A stretch of 41,270 nt of DNA from Chara braunii (GCA_003427395.1 BFEA01000018.1:2340344-2381613), one strand, 5' to 3'. Counted from the stretch's first letter, positions 10,852-22,483 are shown. Numbers and translations are program-made. The notes: generated from the sequence alone by a model not told the origin.

Positions 10852-11637
10852 TATGTTGAGATTTACCTAAAGTTGAGATGATATTTTGTTGAGAAGGCCT
10901 CCTGAAAGCTAGCCTGTTGTAGAGGGTGGTCTACTACTAGGAGTTGACCAACTATAAAGAATGACCTGGTATTGCGTTTGGGCCAACGTCAAAGGTCGGT
11001 TAAGGACAAATTTGTTGTCAGAAGGAGATCAACTAGGAGGGGTGAGGAGGGCCTAATGACATGTTGGAAGACGAGTATGCGGCGATAGAGAACTCAGTCG
11101 CCTCGACTGCAACAACGCCTATGTGTATTTTTAAGGGTACAAGAGTATCAAAGTCCTCTTCATGCGAGTCTAAGGGAACAATTTTGATATCTTGAGTGAC
11201 TATGACTTCTTTATGCGCCCTTCTTCCTCTCAGTCTAGTCCGGGTTTGAGAGAGGAAGGCAGCAAGTGGGATGGCAATTCACGGATTGCCTGTGGAAGTT
11301 GATCCACTGATTGCGGGAGCTCCACCGGAACTCATGAGGGTGTTATGTTTTGTTCTTATTGGACACTTATTATTGTTTTTTCCTGTGCTCCTTCACTTCT
11401 TCAACTTCTTATTTTCTTTCTCTCTCCCTCGCTTCCTTTTCTGTCATTTCTTCTTTGAGAGGGTTGTCACGGTGACCATGGGCATAAGTGGTGACGGTCA
11501 CGAGCATGGGTATAAAAGCAAATACAATTGCAAGCGTGAAGGCGACTACATAGCGTGAAAGTAACTACAGACGTAACCGTGACACGAAAGCGATCTTCAT
11601 ACGTGAAATCAACTGCAGATGTAAACATGGTGTCGCG
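10852..11637. other. Unrecognised sequence
   Basis: There is an open frame at 11271-11558 with a hydrophobic stretch encoded by a CT-rich tract. It has no recognisable domain and is probably fortuitous. A TATAAAA lies at 11511. Nothing else is supported. Confidence 0.4.
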
Positions 11638-12560
11638 CACATCGGTCTCATGAGGACCCTCCCGCCCGCGTCATGCAAAATTTTGGCATTCGGGACGCAA
11701 AAGCATTGAAGCAGTGACGCTTCGATCGAGTGCATCAGCCACACCTCTCACGAGAACCTGCGATAGGACAAAGCCTCGTGAGGTATAACCTACCTCCACC
11801 CATGGGAGTTGCCACCATCCCTACGTGGTCGTATCCTCGCCGAGCTACTGATCCGAGAGCTTTTACTTGCATTTGGAAAGGTGGGCACATGAGGGTGTTT
11901 CTCGTGCGCTATAGCGAAGGGGGTACGTGCGCTTAATGGTCAAATCTAGCCTGCACGTAAACTGACGCCTTGGGCGCTGATCTCTTAAGGCACTGCCCTG
12001 CGCCGGTCGAATACGATATCCGATGTAACCACACGATATCTGGCCACGAACACATATTTAAGAACATAGTCCGGCCTCATTACTTCGTCTTATAATTTCT
12101 TTGCTAACTGAGCGATCAATTATCCCCCGCACGACTTCGGATAAGTAGCAGGGCAGCGTAGGCGGCGTCATAACCACCTACTATGCAAAAATGTATGAGC
12201 GCCCAATATGACGACGTATTATGTGGTGCCCATGATCGTGCAACTCTTCATGGTATAGAGGGTTGCATTTAATACTCAAGTGCTGGCTTGCACACGTGCT
12301 AAGAGGTTAACCTTTTGACGCCAAACGATTGTGGATGCGGTTGCTCACCCTACCTGCAGAAGAGTGGTAGGGGTCGCTCTACTAACAAGAATTCGTGTGC
12401 TGCAATTTGCGATGCCTCAACTTTCTTCTATATAACATCCACATCCCAGCATACAAATCCTAACAAGAAATCTAAATTGTTTTGTAAGCACAAACGTACG
12501 ACCGTTATAAGCTCTTCTCAACTTCGCCTATAACCACCGTGCAAACAAAATTGTTGAATC
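11638..12560 (+). repeat. Dispersed repeat R1, copy 1 (parts A and B)
   Basis: The copy begins with CATCGGTC and GGACCCTCCC. Part A shares CCTCTC.CGA..CC...CGA, GG...ACCTCC.CC and a CGTAGC-like string with the other copies. Part B, around 12255-12360, shares ACTCAAGTG, GAGGTTAA and CCTACCTGCAGAAGAG. It is followed head-to-tail by copy 2, about 970 bp on. Small frames overlap part A, but the phase is not conserved between copies, so I do not call a gene. Confidence 0.7.
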
Positions 12561-12599
12561 TTTCAAACATAAGGTTGTGTGTCGTTAAACCACCACTAT

Positions 12600-13880
12600 C
12601 CCTGTTGTCGAACGCATTGGCCCCGCAAGGGAACCCTCTCTGTCACGTCACGCAGAATTTTGCAGGACTTCGTCGCAAAGCGTTGCCGCTCTGACAGAGT
12701 GCTAGCCATACCTTTCGCGAACCCCTACGACAAGATAAGGTCACGCAAGGTATATCTTATCTCCACTTATGGGAATTGGGTGTATCCCCATTGAGCTACC
12801 AAACCACGTACGAAAGTTTTTCGTATGCGATCGCAAAGATGACTTGATCGATGACATTTCTTGTTCGTTGTAGCATAGCGGGTAAGTGCGGTTAACGCCC
12901 GAATCGGACCTAGGTGCGAAACATCGTCCGAGACGCTGATCTCCCGAACGAGATCCTACTTCAGTCGATTAAGATGACAAATCTAACCGCGCGACACTCT
13001 TCACAAAACAAAATCATGCTTCACACATAAATTGCGCCTAGACTCTTGTTCACATTCGACGTTTAAGGATTTTGAGGTTCGTGTTTGACACTCAAGCGTT
13101 GGATGACACACGTCCAGAGGGGTTAATCCCTCAGCACTAGACAATCGTAAGTGCGATTGCGAGACCTACCCTCTTCTGCACCCTGTGGGAGGAGGTGTAG
13201 GCGTGCTTTGGGCCGTAGTGGTGGTCAAACGCCTCCAACTCTGGGAAGGAGATTCCATCGTCGGAGGTCATGAAACAGATCAGGGGGGTTGGCTTTGACA
13301 ACCGCCACGGACCTCAACGTCCATCTATAAAAATCTAAAAAGCAGAAAATAAAAAGGGATCTCTCATTTTTCTCGATGCAAATTTGCTCAATCCTTACAT
13401 ATGATGAAAAATATATCGAGTAAATACATAAAAATATAAATATAACAGGGTTATAGGACACGAGGCAATCATTCTCGCAACCCCAATGTGACTTCCCTCG
13501 AAGTATACACATTATCGCAGACGAAGTCAAATCCGGACTTCAACTCACAAAACATATTTGCAATTACATCAAAAATTCAACATTAACAAACCACACACTA
13601 CTGTAACACGGGGTCAACTATAACCATTTTATGCACTCACACCCCTTGACTTATTCACACAAGCCTCAACTTTTATCCAACCTTCTAAAAGAAAATACTC
13701 AGTCATTTTTAAATGCCTATTTAATAAATGTCCGGGAAAAACCCAAAGAAATATTTTACTTACAAGGGCTAAAGCCTTAGGTTGAGTAGCGACAATGAGT
13801 TAGAGTTGAGCCGAGAACCGACCTGTTATCAAATAACAGAAGATGATCATTGTAGGATCAGCCTTAAGCTAGTCAAGCCT
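12600..13880 (+). repeat. Dispersed repeat R1, copy 2 (parts A, B and C)
   Basis: This is the most complete plus-strand copy. Part A is at about 12610-12990, part B at about 13070-13200 (ACTCAAGCGTTGG and CCTACCCTCTTCTGCACC) and part C at about 13322-13880 (AAATATAAATATAACAGGG, TGTGACTTCCCTCGAAG, and GGGGTCAACTATAACC, then AAAGCCTTAGG). Part C aligns with 20241-20560 and with the minus strand of 34440-34990. No protein domain is recognised. Confidence 0.75.
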
Positions 13881-13959
13881 TGAAACACTATGAAATAAAA
13901 TGACATGCAACACAACGCAGGTTAGTGCCTAAGCTATGCTTGAGTAAGTGAGAGATAAT

Positions 13960-14900
13960 CCTATTTTTATATCTCATTCCTTATATTTATCTAAAAATAT
14001 CAAGAATTTTGCCAGCATCTCTTCTAGCCGGGGTAGATCATAAAAACTTTAAAATTCCTAAAATATTATAACTCCCTAGGCTACCAGTCGGGCCGCCCGG
14101 GTCACCCTATTTTTTCGGGTGGCCCGGTCGTGCAAGAACCATGAAATAAAAATATCGAAAAAATTTGAAAAACAACTATGTTGTGCAAAAAAATAAACTA
14201 AACAACTTTTGTTCCTGGGACACATCAATTTTTTTTACCAAATTTTAAATAAAATATTAAATTATAAAAAAACTATTATTATTATTATTATTTTTTGGTC
14301 GGTTGGCAAGTGGTCTCATACCACTTTGGTAACCTAAACTCCTCTATATTTCAAGAAATTATGGCAGCACTTCCCGTACCTTCACATAATCTATATAAGA
14401 CTAAATATGAAAAGTTCGGGAAATTTTCAACTCCAGAAAACTAAAATTTATCTAACTCCTTGGTTTAGCAAAAATTTGGGCAGCATTTCCTATAAGAAAA
14501 TTTATCCATAAATTTATACTAATTTAAATTTGAGTCAGATAAAACTTTTAACATTTTTAAAGAAAAAAATTATCCAACTTTCTAAATTATTATAAATTTT
14601 GGTAGCATCTTCTTCAGACAGGGTAGTTTCCCATATGTATACTGATTCGGAAAAATATGAGGTAGACAACGCCCATAACTTTACTTTATAAAAATTTGTG
14701 TAACTCTTTAAATTGGTAAAAATTTGGGTAACATCTCCCCTACAAAAAGTAGCTTCCCAGATTTATACCAATCCAAAAGTGAGTTAGGCAATTCAATTAT
14801 ATAAAGTCTGAAAAATCACATAACTCCTTAGATGTGGTAGGAATTTGGGCAGCACCACCTTTAGGGGAGTTGATATCCCAAATCGTACAAGTCTAAGTCT
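13960..14900 (+). repeat. Degenerate tandem array, about 120-bp unit
   Basis: An AACTCCTT-like start followed by AAATTTGGGCAGCATTTCC or a variant recurs at 14337, 14454, 14576, 14702 and 14822 (spacings 117, 122, 126 and 120 bp). A weaker copy lies near 13984. The units are AT-rich and strongly diverged. A GC hairpin (CCGGGTCACCC/GGGTGGCCCGG, 14097-14127) lies at the left end of the array. Confidence 0.65.
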
Positions 14901-15072
14901 TAAAACATAAGATAATGAGAAAATCAAAGTTACCTCATATTGCTCCAGCGCACTGCGAGCTTTAAACCACAAGTACACCCGCATATGTTTTAAACGAACC
15001 TGAATTGTAGTGCATACTGAGTTTTGTCGAGTTTGGGTCCCGTTGTATTTTCTTTACTCGTACTTCTCCCAA

Positions 15073-15505
15073 ATGAACAACGTGAAAAAAAAAAAAAAAA
15101 AAAAAAAAACGCAGCAACGTTATGAACGAGAAAGCAGTTGGATACAAAATCAGGGGTCGGTGTGAGAGTATGTCCTTAGTGAGGGCTTTTATAACTTCGC
15201 ATTCATCATGAACGTTATTTTCAGAAATCAAAAGCAAAAAATAAAAAAACAACAACAATATGGACGTGAAACCAATTAGGTATAGAATCTGAGTATGTGC
15301 CCTCTTTGACAAGGTGTCAGAAGTCCTTGCAATGCTCACTGCCTTGCTGGCAGAGAGCCGAAAAGAACGAAAAAAAAAACCTTAATATAAGTCACAAATG
15401 TGGTTACATTCGTTCTTAAATGTTTTAGTATGAGCACACCTCCTTCAGGGTCTTCTCCAACGTCGTTCATTAATTTGAATTTTTTTTTTTTTTTTTTTTT
15501 GCCGA
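15073..15505. repeat. Degenerate direct repeats with long A and T runs
   Basis: A run of more than 20 A at about 15085 and a run of more than 20 T at 15480 flank partly repeated segments: GAACGAGAAAGCAGTTGG near 15123 against GACGTGAAACCAATTAGG near 15263, both followed by GAGTATGT. The frames here are interrupted by homopolymers. Confidence 0.45.
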
Positions 15506-15754
15506 CCCTGCATGGACCTCTGATTTTTTCGGAATGAGTTGTTTTCAATGAATTTCTTTCGCCTAGGCGGTGTACTTGTGGTTTAAAGCAACTACCTATC
15601 AACTCAAAAACTCAAAATAAGCGAAACTCATACTCAATCTACATGCAAGTCCATGCCACAATCTCACCAAAACTCCAAGTTGTTTTTCACATAAGTAGTT
15701 TATTAAGTCTTACATAGATAAACTCCAATACCCTTGCTAACATATGGCATAAAG

Positions 15755-16290
15755 GATTAAACCATTCAACTTATAAACAATATATAGTCTTGCTTCACTT
15801 ATAGACAAACCTTTCAACTTAGAAACTCTGTCTGACTAGCTTGTTCATATAAGATATATAATATATAATGTAGAAACAACTATGCTCCTATGCCCTGTTG
15901 CATGTGTTGCTTCTTATACCAAGTCATTCAACTTAGTAGAAATAATACTTAATCTCCGCCTAGGTTCCACCAGGAGGAATAGAGTACGAGTTGAGTCATT
16001 GAACTTCGAAACAATACTAAACTTTTACCCTCACACTTAAAAAAAAATAAGGATCCCTCAACCATTCAACTTAGAAACTTGCGCAGGGTTCGTTCAGACC
16101 CCCCCCAAAAAAAAATTGCATTTGGGTCAAACCATTCAATTTAGAAATAATGCTTGACCTAAAAAACAAACAATACATGCCCTAAAATAAAGCCACAATA
16201 ACCATACCATTCAACAGATAAGCAGTTTCTGACCCATTAAAAAACAAATAAAAAAAACATAGCAGCCAAACCATTCAACTTAGAAATATG
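15755..16290 (+). repeat. Array of a 16-bp motif, ACCATTCAACTTAGAA
   Basis: The motif, or a one- to three-base variant, starts at about 15761, 15809, 15922, 15994, 16061, 16131, 16206 and 16270. Spacing is mostly 60-76 bp, and the spacers share little sequence. It is commonly followed by AATA and then CTTGACC- or CTGACC-like strings. It is not a CRISPR: the motif is short, imperfect and irregularly spaced. 16300-16590 holds nothing I recognise. Confidence 0.6.
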
Positions 16291-17099
16291 CCTGACCCTT
16301 TTGTGAACCACAATCTCAATCAAAATCACCTTCCTCCCACCTTTCCCCAATTCATCCTTATTTATCTGATTTCAGACAACAGTGCAAAGTGAGATTCACA
16401 CAAACTTCTCTCTTACTTAATCTATTTTAGTTTAAGAAATAATCAATAACACATAAGGTTGCATGCATACATATAATTCAAATTTAGAAGGATGTAATCG
16501 ATAGAGGAATAGCGGGTTCACACAAGGCAAAAAAGATATACTTGACAATTCCCTGCTTCTAGGACTTCTCCTGAGTCCCGTCAGGGCTCCCGCAATCGAT
16601 GGATGAACATCCCCGTCGTCTTCCTTTTCAAACTACATATTAGGTTGAGAGTGAGAAAGATAAAGGAAAAAAATTATGTTTTTGTTGAGCTTATCTTTGA
16701 ACGCCCACATTATCTTCCACCAGATGTGCTGCATTGGCCACCACCCGACTTTAACAACAATACGGTTACGAGTAGCAACACCAATATTACCATGGTAATG
16801 AGCATCAACTGCAAACCCTAACAAGAGGTAGGATCGGTAGCAGCAAGTCTGACTCCTTCCTCAAGTGTGCAAGGTAAGAATGAATCCTCCCCAATCACTT
16901 GGGAAGACACCCTCCTGCTATGAGCAAACAGTTATTCAACACTAACCGAACAACTGGTGAATCCTTCTCTCCCTTTAACGCACCCGGCTCGAGCCCTCAG
17001 CTACGTGAATGCAAAGTTTAGCCTAGTAGGAATAAACGATCGCTATGTAGGAGGGCATCCTGATGAGCCTTTGCAGGAAGACACGCTCTAAGGTTGAAG

Positions 17100-18000
17100 A
17101 CTATAATTAAGGCGCACACGACGAACCCGCTTCAATGAGGATGAAAACAATGACCGGCATCACGAAGACGAAAGCCACGCTATCGATGATAGTCACAATG
17201 TAGGGAAGAAGATAATGGCCAACGGTGGAGGCAATCACGTTCTTGGGAAGTTTTGAATACGACCACGATCTCAACGAGCGCAAAATGAGAATGTATCTTC
17301 CGCTAACACATGGGAAGGTTCATCCTCGATTTTGCCTCCTCGTACCAGGTATGTCTTCCCTCTCCCCCTGCCTCTTGAATTTTTCTTCCTCCTCGACTCG
17401 TTGCCCCTCCTATATTTAGTTCTCAATTTTTTTCCTTATTTCGTTCATCCGTTTTTCCGCCATTTACCTCTTCTTCTTGTCTATCTCTCCGTTGTCCTCC
17501 CCTACCTTCTACGTACCCAATCGACTTCCCAGTCGGGCTCACAAAATCCTAATGGGCGCAACGAAGTCAAGCAAACTTGCGCAGGAAGAGGGTCGCTATC
17601 GGACTGATGACGATTAATAGGATAGAGACAATTGACAATGTTGAGACGACCCTGATCACGAGAGAAACTGAGACGAAGAACACGATTAGCAGCAACACGA
17701 TCTCACCTACACACTTACCATATGTGCAAAATGAGATAGAATCCTCCACAATTCTTGGTTGGTTGCAGCGCCCGCGCATTCACCCATGGGTGCGCTTTCT
17801 ACCTGGCAAAATGAGAATTAATCTTTCGCTAGAATATGGTTGGATGCATGCTGTCGGAGTCGCCCTGTCACTCTACCTTTTAGGTACGTATTCCTTTCTC
17901 CTACTCTGCCCCCACTCGAGCTCTCTTTCGTTACCTCCATCGAACCGTACCACTCCACTCGTAGCCCCTAACACCAACGCTGATTAAATCGCTTGCCTAT
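17100..18000 (+). repeat. Diverged tandem duplication of about 470 bp
   Basis: 17100-17540 and 17570-18000 align loosely. Both contain GCAAAATGAGAAT.AATCTT.CGCTA and then a GGTATGT or GGTACGT string (17347 and 17882) that looks like a splice donor, followed by a CT-rich tract. Open frames span each copy (17225-17419 and 17577-17987), but they share only patches and no recognised domain. It may be a decayed exon repeat. 18000-18780 shows nothing further. Confidence 0.4.
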
Positions 18001-18783
18001 CGTCAAAGCTGACAAAGTGTCAAAAACACCCTACTTACCACTTTAGTTTGCTTAATTTCATTGAGAATCCAGTGAAATCTATGTTTCTTACTGACGCCAT
18101 ACCCACGTTCACGACATCTCTGCGCACCTCTTCTTTCCGCTAACTCCTCCTCCTATGCCCCAATCCCAAAACTAACACAACCATCACACTTGCGATGGCC
18201 GACCCCCCCCCCCAACATTTTGGTTTGCCCGATTCCATCGAGGAACGGACAAAGAAAAAGCTTTTCCCCCTTTACGATATCTGCTCATGACAATATTCAT
18301 AATCTCCACCTCTGCCTCTAAACGTACCTGACGCAGATCTGCTTTCAGGTTTATTCCTCTCTAAGTTAGCGCACTGCAGCATGACTAGCAATGCGCTAAA
18401 CTGGTTAACAACTCCACCTACCCTAAGAAAAACATCGGAGGGAACCAACTGCTGGGTGGTTCGATTAGTCTTTCGCTCCTGCACCCAAGATCGATGAACG
18501 ACTCGCACGTCAGTATCGCAGCAAGCGCCGACCACAACTGGCCTCCAACCTCACTTTGCTCAGGCATAGTTCACCATCTTCTGTGTGGCAATCATCATGC
18601 ATGCTCACACTCAAACCTCTCACGACAAATCTCGGTTGGTGTATTGCGCATCTAAGGTAAACACCCTGATACTCCCCCTCTTCGCCTTCTTCCTTCCTTT
18701 CCCCTCTCCTGCGAATGTCAAATCCTTCTCCTTCGCGGTCAGACATCTTCCTCGTTTGCAGTATTTACAAAAGCATAGAAGGG

Positions 18784-18882
18784 AAAAAAAAATTGACGTC
18801 CGACCTACTTGTATCATCCTTGCACATGGTTCATGCTAATCTTCTCTGTATTATTCCAATTTAAACGGATGTTCCGAAGGAC
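18784..18882 (-). ncRNA. U6: Diverged U6 spliceosomal snRNA, likely pseudogene
   Basis: Reading the minus strand from 18882, the sequence gives GTCCTTCGGAACATCCG, TTAAATTGGAATAATACAG, the invariant ACAGAGA box, the AGC triad in GATTAGCATG, GCAAGGATGATAC, and finally a run of nine T. Length and order match plant U6 (about 102 nt). Differences from the plant consensus are mostly transitions, and they weaken the 5' stem (GTCC against GAAC) and the region after the ACAGAGA and AGC elements. The upstream sequence lacks the plant USE and a TATA box at the required spacing. The directly upstream DNA is a tRNA-like relic instead. I infer a retrocopy or dead gene rather than an active locus. Confidence 0.88.
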
Positions 18883-18914
18883 AAGGTCGGTGCACGACCC
18901 TATCATCTTTAGGC

Positions 18915-19040
18915 TGATTGAGCCCATGTAACTCAAAATTATAGTATTTTACTTATCTGCTTCCAGCCGAGCTTGAACTTAGATCTAAATTTCGATAGTT
19001 CAAGAGGGTACCAACTAAGCTAGGCTGGTTGTATCTAGCA
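18915..19040 (-). repeat. tRNA-like segment joined to the U6 relic
   Basis: On the minus strand the string TAGCTTAGTTGGTA is a good RNA polymerase III A-box, and GTTCAAGCTC about 40 bp later is a partial B-box. Between them is an ATCGAAAT loop. The segment continues as GAAGCAGATAAGTAAAATAC. The whole piece aligns with 39699-39830 on the plus strand. The loop and D-arm resemble tRNA-Phe, but that assignment is tentative. Confidence 0.45.
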
Positions 19041-19094
19041 CTGGTCTTGAAACCGGTATCGGTGCCATATCCCCAAAAATGAGACCAGTGATTA

Positions 19095-19350
19095 GAAAAA
19101 AAAAAAGAAAAAATGGAAAGGGGAGAAATGATGCATAGGAGGAGGGAGAGTCGTCGACATCCACCTCGGTCTCACCAATCGGGACCACGGTCGGGACCGA
19201 CAATAAAACCAAAAGGGATAGTCCCGCCGAACCCTCAACCCCTTGGTTTCCTTCAGGCCGATTCTTCGCTCTCTTGTCGTCGTTCGCTGACCTCGATCCC
19301 TGAGTTTGCAAGGTGAAAGTATGATAGCGTAACCAATAGTGCTATGCCCA
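19095..19350 (-). mobile_element. tRNA-derived SINE-like element, copy c
   Basis: On the minus strand the A-box TAGCACTATTGG lies at 19344-19333 and the B-box GGATCGAGGTC at 19299-19289, a normal A-to-B spacing. The anticodon-like loop CTTTCAC is that of tRNA-Glu (UUC). A shared body follows (GGGGTTGAGGG, GGGACTATCCC, TTGGTTTTAT) and ends in a T-rich tract near 19095. Copies a (27100-27300) and b (38645-38920) have the same order of parts. Confidence 0.65.
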
Positions 19351-19734
19351 AGGTCGGGATTAACACTAGCGCACGTCTATATAAATGGGTGTCGTAAGGC
19401 GCATGGACCTAATGAAACACACCAAGGTCAAACCTTGGTTTAGCGACTAGACTTACGGCAAACGCTTCCCTATGCTTGCTGCGCAAAGGGGGCGAGCTCC
19501 ACTCTTAGCCACGACACATATCGCCCATCACACTAAAGTCTCTAGTTCCCCAAGTATCATATTTTCTTTAGGCGTCACAAACCCGACACTTCACCAAGTA
19601 GAAGAGTAGTAAATTTCTTTTTAAAAGTGGTGTCAGTAGCCAAACCTTTTAGCGTCGATCCTTGATGTGTGTCACCCTTGTCTGCGCGCATGTGCCACGG
19701 TCGAGCATACTGACCACGAAAAAAGATAATTTAA
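19350..19734. other. Unrecognised sequence
   Basis: No gene or repeat is recognised. TGGTGTCAGTAGCC at 19628-19641 only loosely resembles a tRNA-Met primer-binding site. Confidence 0.4.
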
Positions 19735-20010
19735 TCATAATTTAATTGAAAACAAAAGTTGGCTGACAGATTCACCGACTCTATAACATTAATAAGAAAA
19801 AAATCATGCGCGCCTCAAATTTGTGCGCCTACACGCTCTCTATTTTTTTTCTCAAACTGATAGTTTGTTACAAAAAGAAAATTGGTCGTGGCTCACATGA
19901 CCCACCCAATTTTCACATTCAACTTTTAATTCATATCTCGTTTTTTCCACTTGCAAAAACCATACCAGATACCCTTGTAAGGGTATTCGCCCCAACCCCG
20001 CCTCCCGAAA
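19735..20010 (+). repeat. Dispersed repeat R2, plus-strand copy
   Basis: This copy aligns with the minus strand of 26870-26580. Shared strings include ATCATGCGCGCCT or a variant, TGCGCC.ACAC, CTCTATTTTT and CACTTGCAAAAACCA. It ends with the near-perfect palindrome ATACCCTTGTAAGGGTAT at 19969-19986, followed by TCGCCCC. The peptide KT.PDTLVRVFAPT is open in both copies, but no domain is recognised. Confidence 0.65.
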
Positions 20011-20189
20011 TTGGCCTTCCCTGGCCTTACAGAGCACTTTCTGCAATAGGTCAGTGCCCAACAGGTTGCAGTGGCCAGAGTCTCGTTTATCGTCAAGGTG
20101 GGACTTCGACCGACAACTTGCGGTAGGTGCGGCGGTAGTGATAATGGGCGGGGTCGGCCGCGAAAACTTTTCAATTCTTTCGGGCGAGG

Positions 20190-20560
20190 AGTCGAGCACA
20201 TCGGTCCTTCAAGGGGGACCCTCCCTGCGGCGTCAAACTACAAAGCAGAAGAAAAAGAGAATCTATCTTTTATCTCAACGCAAATCTACTTAATCCTTGT
20301 GTATGATTAAAAAAACCGTGCGTATACACAAAATATAAATATAACGAGGTCATAAAACATGAGGTGATCACTCTCACAATCACAGTGTGACTTCCTTTAA
20401 AATATATACATGACTGAAGAGAAAGTCATATTCGGACTTCGACTCACAAACACATATTTGCGATCACACAACAGATTCAATCATCGACATATCACACTCT
20501 ACACAAGGTCAACTTCAACCACTTTCTGCACTCACACCTCTTGCCCTATATGTCACCCCG
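20190..20560 (+). repeat. Dispersed repeat R1, internally deleted copy 3a
   Basis: The start of part A (CACATCGGTCC and GGGGGACCCTCCC, 20196-20235) is joined directly to part C (AAATATAAATATAACGAGG, then TGTGACTTCCTTTAAAA and CACAAGGTCAACTTCAACC). Parts A-end and B are missing. The next R1 copy follows in the same orientation. Confidence 0.7.
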
Positions 20561-20631
20561 GGTCACGACCGAGGGGTCCAATTGCCGCCGTGGCCACGTT
20601 TGTGGTCGTGGCCGCGGATGGTCGTGTTGAG

Positions 20632-21130
20632 CTCATCGGTGCCGCAGGGGGACCCTCCCGACCTCGTCATGCAAGATTTATGCAGAACTTTGTCGAGATG
20701 AAGTTTTTCACCGCTCCGACTGAGTGTGTCAGCCATACCTCTTGTAAACCCTTACGACAAAATAGGGTCACACAAGGTACAACTTGCCACCGCCTAAGGG
20801 GCTGTTACCAATCTTGAACGGGTGTATCCCCTCCGAGTTACCGAACCACGTGCAAAAGTTGCTCAGTTACAATCGCAGAGGTGACCTAACCGAGGACGTT
20901 TCTCGTATGTTGTAGTGTAGGGGGTATGCGCAGTCGTACGCCTCTATCGAATCCTCACGTGAACCGACATACAGGGGGGCTGAAGTCCCAAGGACGACTC
21001 TTCATCGGTCGACTAGGACGCATCCTTCTTAGCACGCATTACACCACGCCAAAACAAAGAATCAAGTTACTCACACAAAACATTCATAGTCCCTTTAAAA
21101 GTTGTAATTTTGTCTTGTAGGTAGTAGTGA
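20632..21130 (+). repeat. Dispersed repeat R1, copy 3b (part A to start of B)
   Basis: The copy begins CATCGGTGCCGCAGGGGGAC and runs through part A. It includes CATACCTCTTGTAAACCC and GGTCGACTAGGACGCATCC, and then ACGCATTACACCACGCC, which aligns with the minus strand of 35450-35500. It breaks off at about 21130. Confidence 0.75.
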
Positions 21131-22315
21131 GACCCACGCTTGAACTATGTTTCAGGTCCATAGTGGGGTGTTGTTGTCTAATCCTATGTGATAAAGTGAC
21201 TACACCACTATTGAATAGGGGGAAAGTGTTTGGGCCTTGTCAGACCATGACCTATGAAGGAAGCAGCTACTATATACCACAAAGAGGTAAGGGGTGAATC
21301 CCCAACTATTTTTGTGTCAAGTGGGTTCACCAACATATGACGGGACAACGCATCCCGAAGCGTGTACAATGAGGTTTTTTACTTTATCGGCAAGGGTTTG
21401 CAAGGAACAAGTGCTAGAATCGGAGGGAGAAACATTGAGGCTTGATCCTTCAGCGGGGCTCAGGGATTTGAGATGCTATCCATTCTAAAAATGGTTACAC
21501 CGCCCCTCGACACAATATACTTTTGTTGAAGTTGGGGAGTAAAGTGTGGTACTCTCACTATTATTATGTCTGAGAGTGTTCATTGTTGACAACCTCATAA
21601 TTGATCATGGCGTGTTTATCATATGATATACTTGTTGATATAAACCTATCATTATGAGGTATATATAAATATATTATGGTGAATTTAAATATGCGAATAA
21701 TCTTTATTCATTCATCTCTTTTGATTATTATTAATGTTGATTACTAAGGTAATATAGCGTTTTCCATGGGTTATTATTATTGTGAATTTTGATATCTGTA
21801 AAACATACTGCTACCGTGATATATTACCATTATTATTTTCTCTAAGTTGGGTGGTCGTAAACGCTGAAAATGATAAATTTTAGTAAAAGATAACTTGAAG
21901 CGAAGACTTCAAAAATATAGATTGTAAAAGGAGATTGTCAGTATAGTAACGGAAGACGTATGCTGTACGTTTTTCTGTGATGAGCAGAAACCAGACAGAG
22001 TGAAGGCAACTCAGGATGCCTTATGCTAAGAAAAATTCCAATGTTGTCTTGCTAGTTAAAAGAGAAGATGAACTTGAGATATCTTTGTCGAGGTGAGTCA
22101 AGGAAGGATAATCTATCTTTTTTTTGGCATATTGAAAGATAGAGGTATCTTCGTCTAGATCGAGTCCGGATTTGATGATGATCGGATTGTGTGATCGTGA
22201 GGGTAACCCTATACGCATCTTTCTCATTCTGGGTCAAGCATGGGGTCGAGTTTGCACTTGGGCATAAAAGTCTACTCTCGAGACTTTTAAGGATAGTTGA
22301 GGGAACTGCTGCGAA
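21131..22315. other. Unrecognised sequence
   Basis: A 64-codon frame at 21294-21488 has no recognised domain. 21540-21900 is AT-rich. No gene is supported. Confidence 0.4.
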
Positions 22316-22483
22316 ATGAGCAAGAAGAGGGGTCCATTAAGGAGAAGAGCACGTGGTGACCCATATAGAGGTCAAGCGTGCCGAAGAGTTCATGCTTCAT
22401 TCAACCCTGTTACGAGTCGTCCTGCCCGAATTCCTCGTAGAGAAGTATTTTGGAGGACAAACGAGGATAGAGACCGCAACTGA
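22316..22483 (+). pseudogene. Short basic ORF, possible N-terminal gag relic
   Basis: The ATG at 22316 opens 55 codons beginning MSKKRGPLRRRARGDPYRG and ending before a TGA at 22481. It is strongly basic and arginine-rich, as gag N-termini of LTR retrotransposons often are. It lies 560 bp upstream of a recognisable gag capsid-like segment on the same strand. The link between the two is inferred from position and composition only. Confidence 0.3.

Noticed and set aside
14097-14127. Hairpin plus T-run as a terminator
   Set aside because: The T-run lies in the loop, not after the stem, and the context is eukaryotic repeat DNA.
15755-16290. CRISPR-like array
   Set aside because: The motif is short, imperfect and irregularly spaced, in a eukaryotic context.
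19628-19641. Possible tRNA-Met primer-binding site
   Set aside because: TGGTGTCAGTAGCC matches poorly, and no LTR precedes it.
12600-20560. R1 part C as an LTR of a retrotransposon
   Set aside because: Copy 3a joins the start of part A directly to part C, and copies stand head-to-tail. Tandem partial copies explain this better than paired LTRs.
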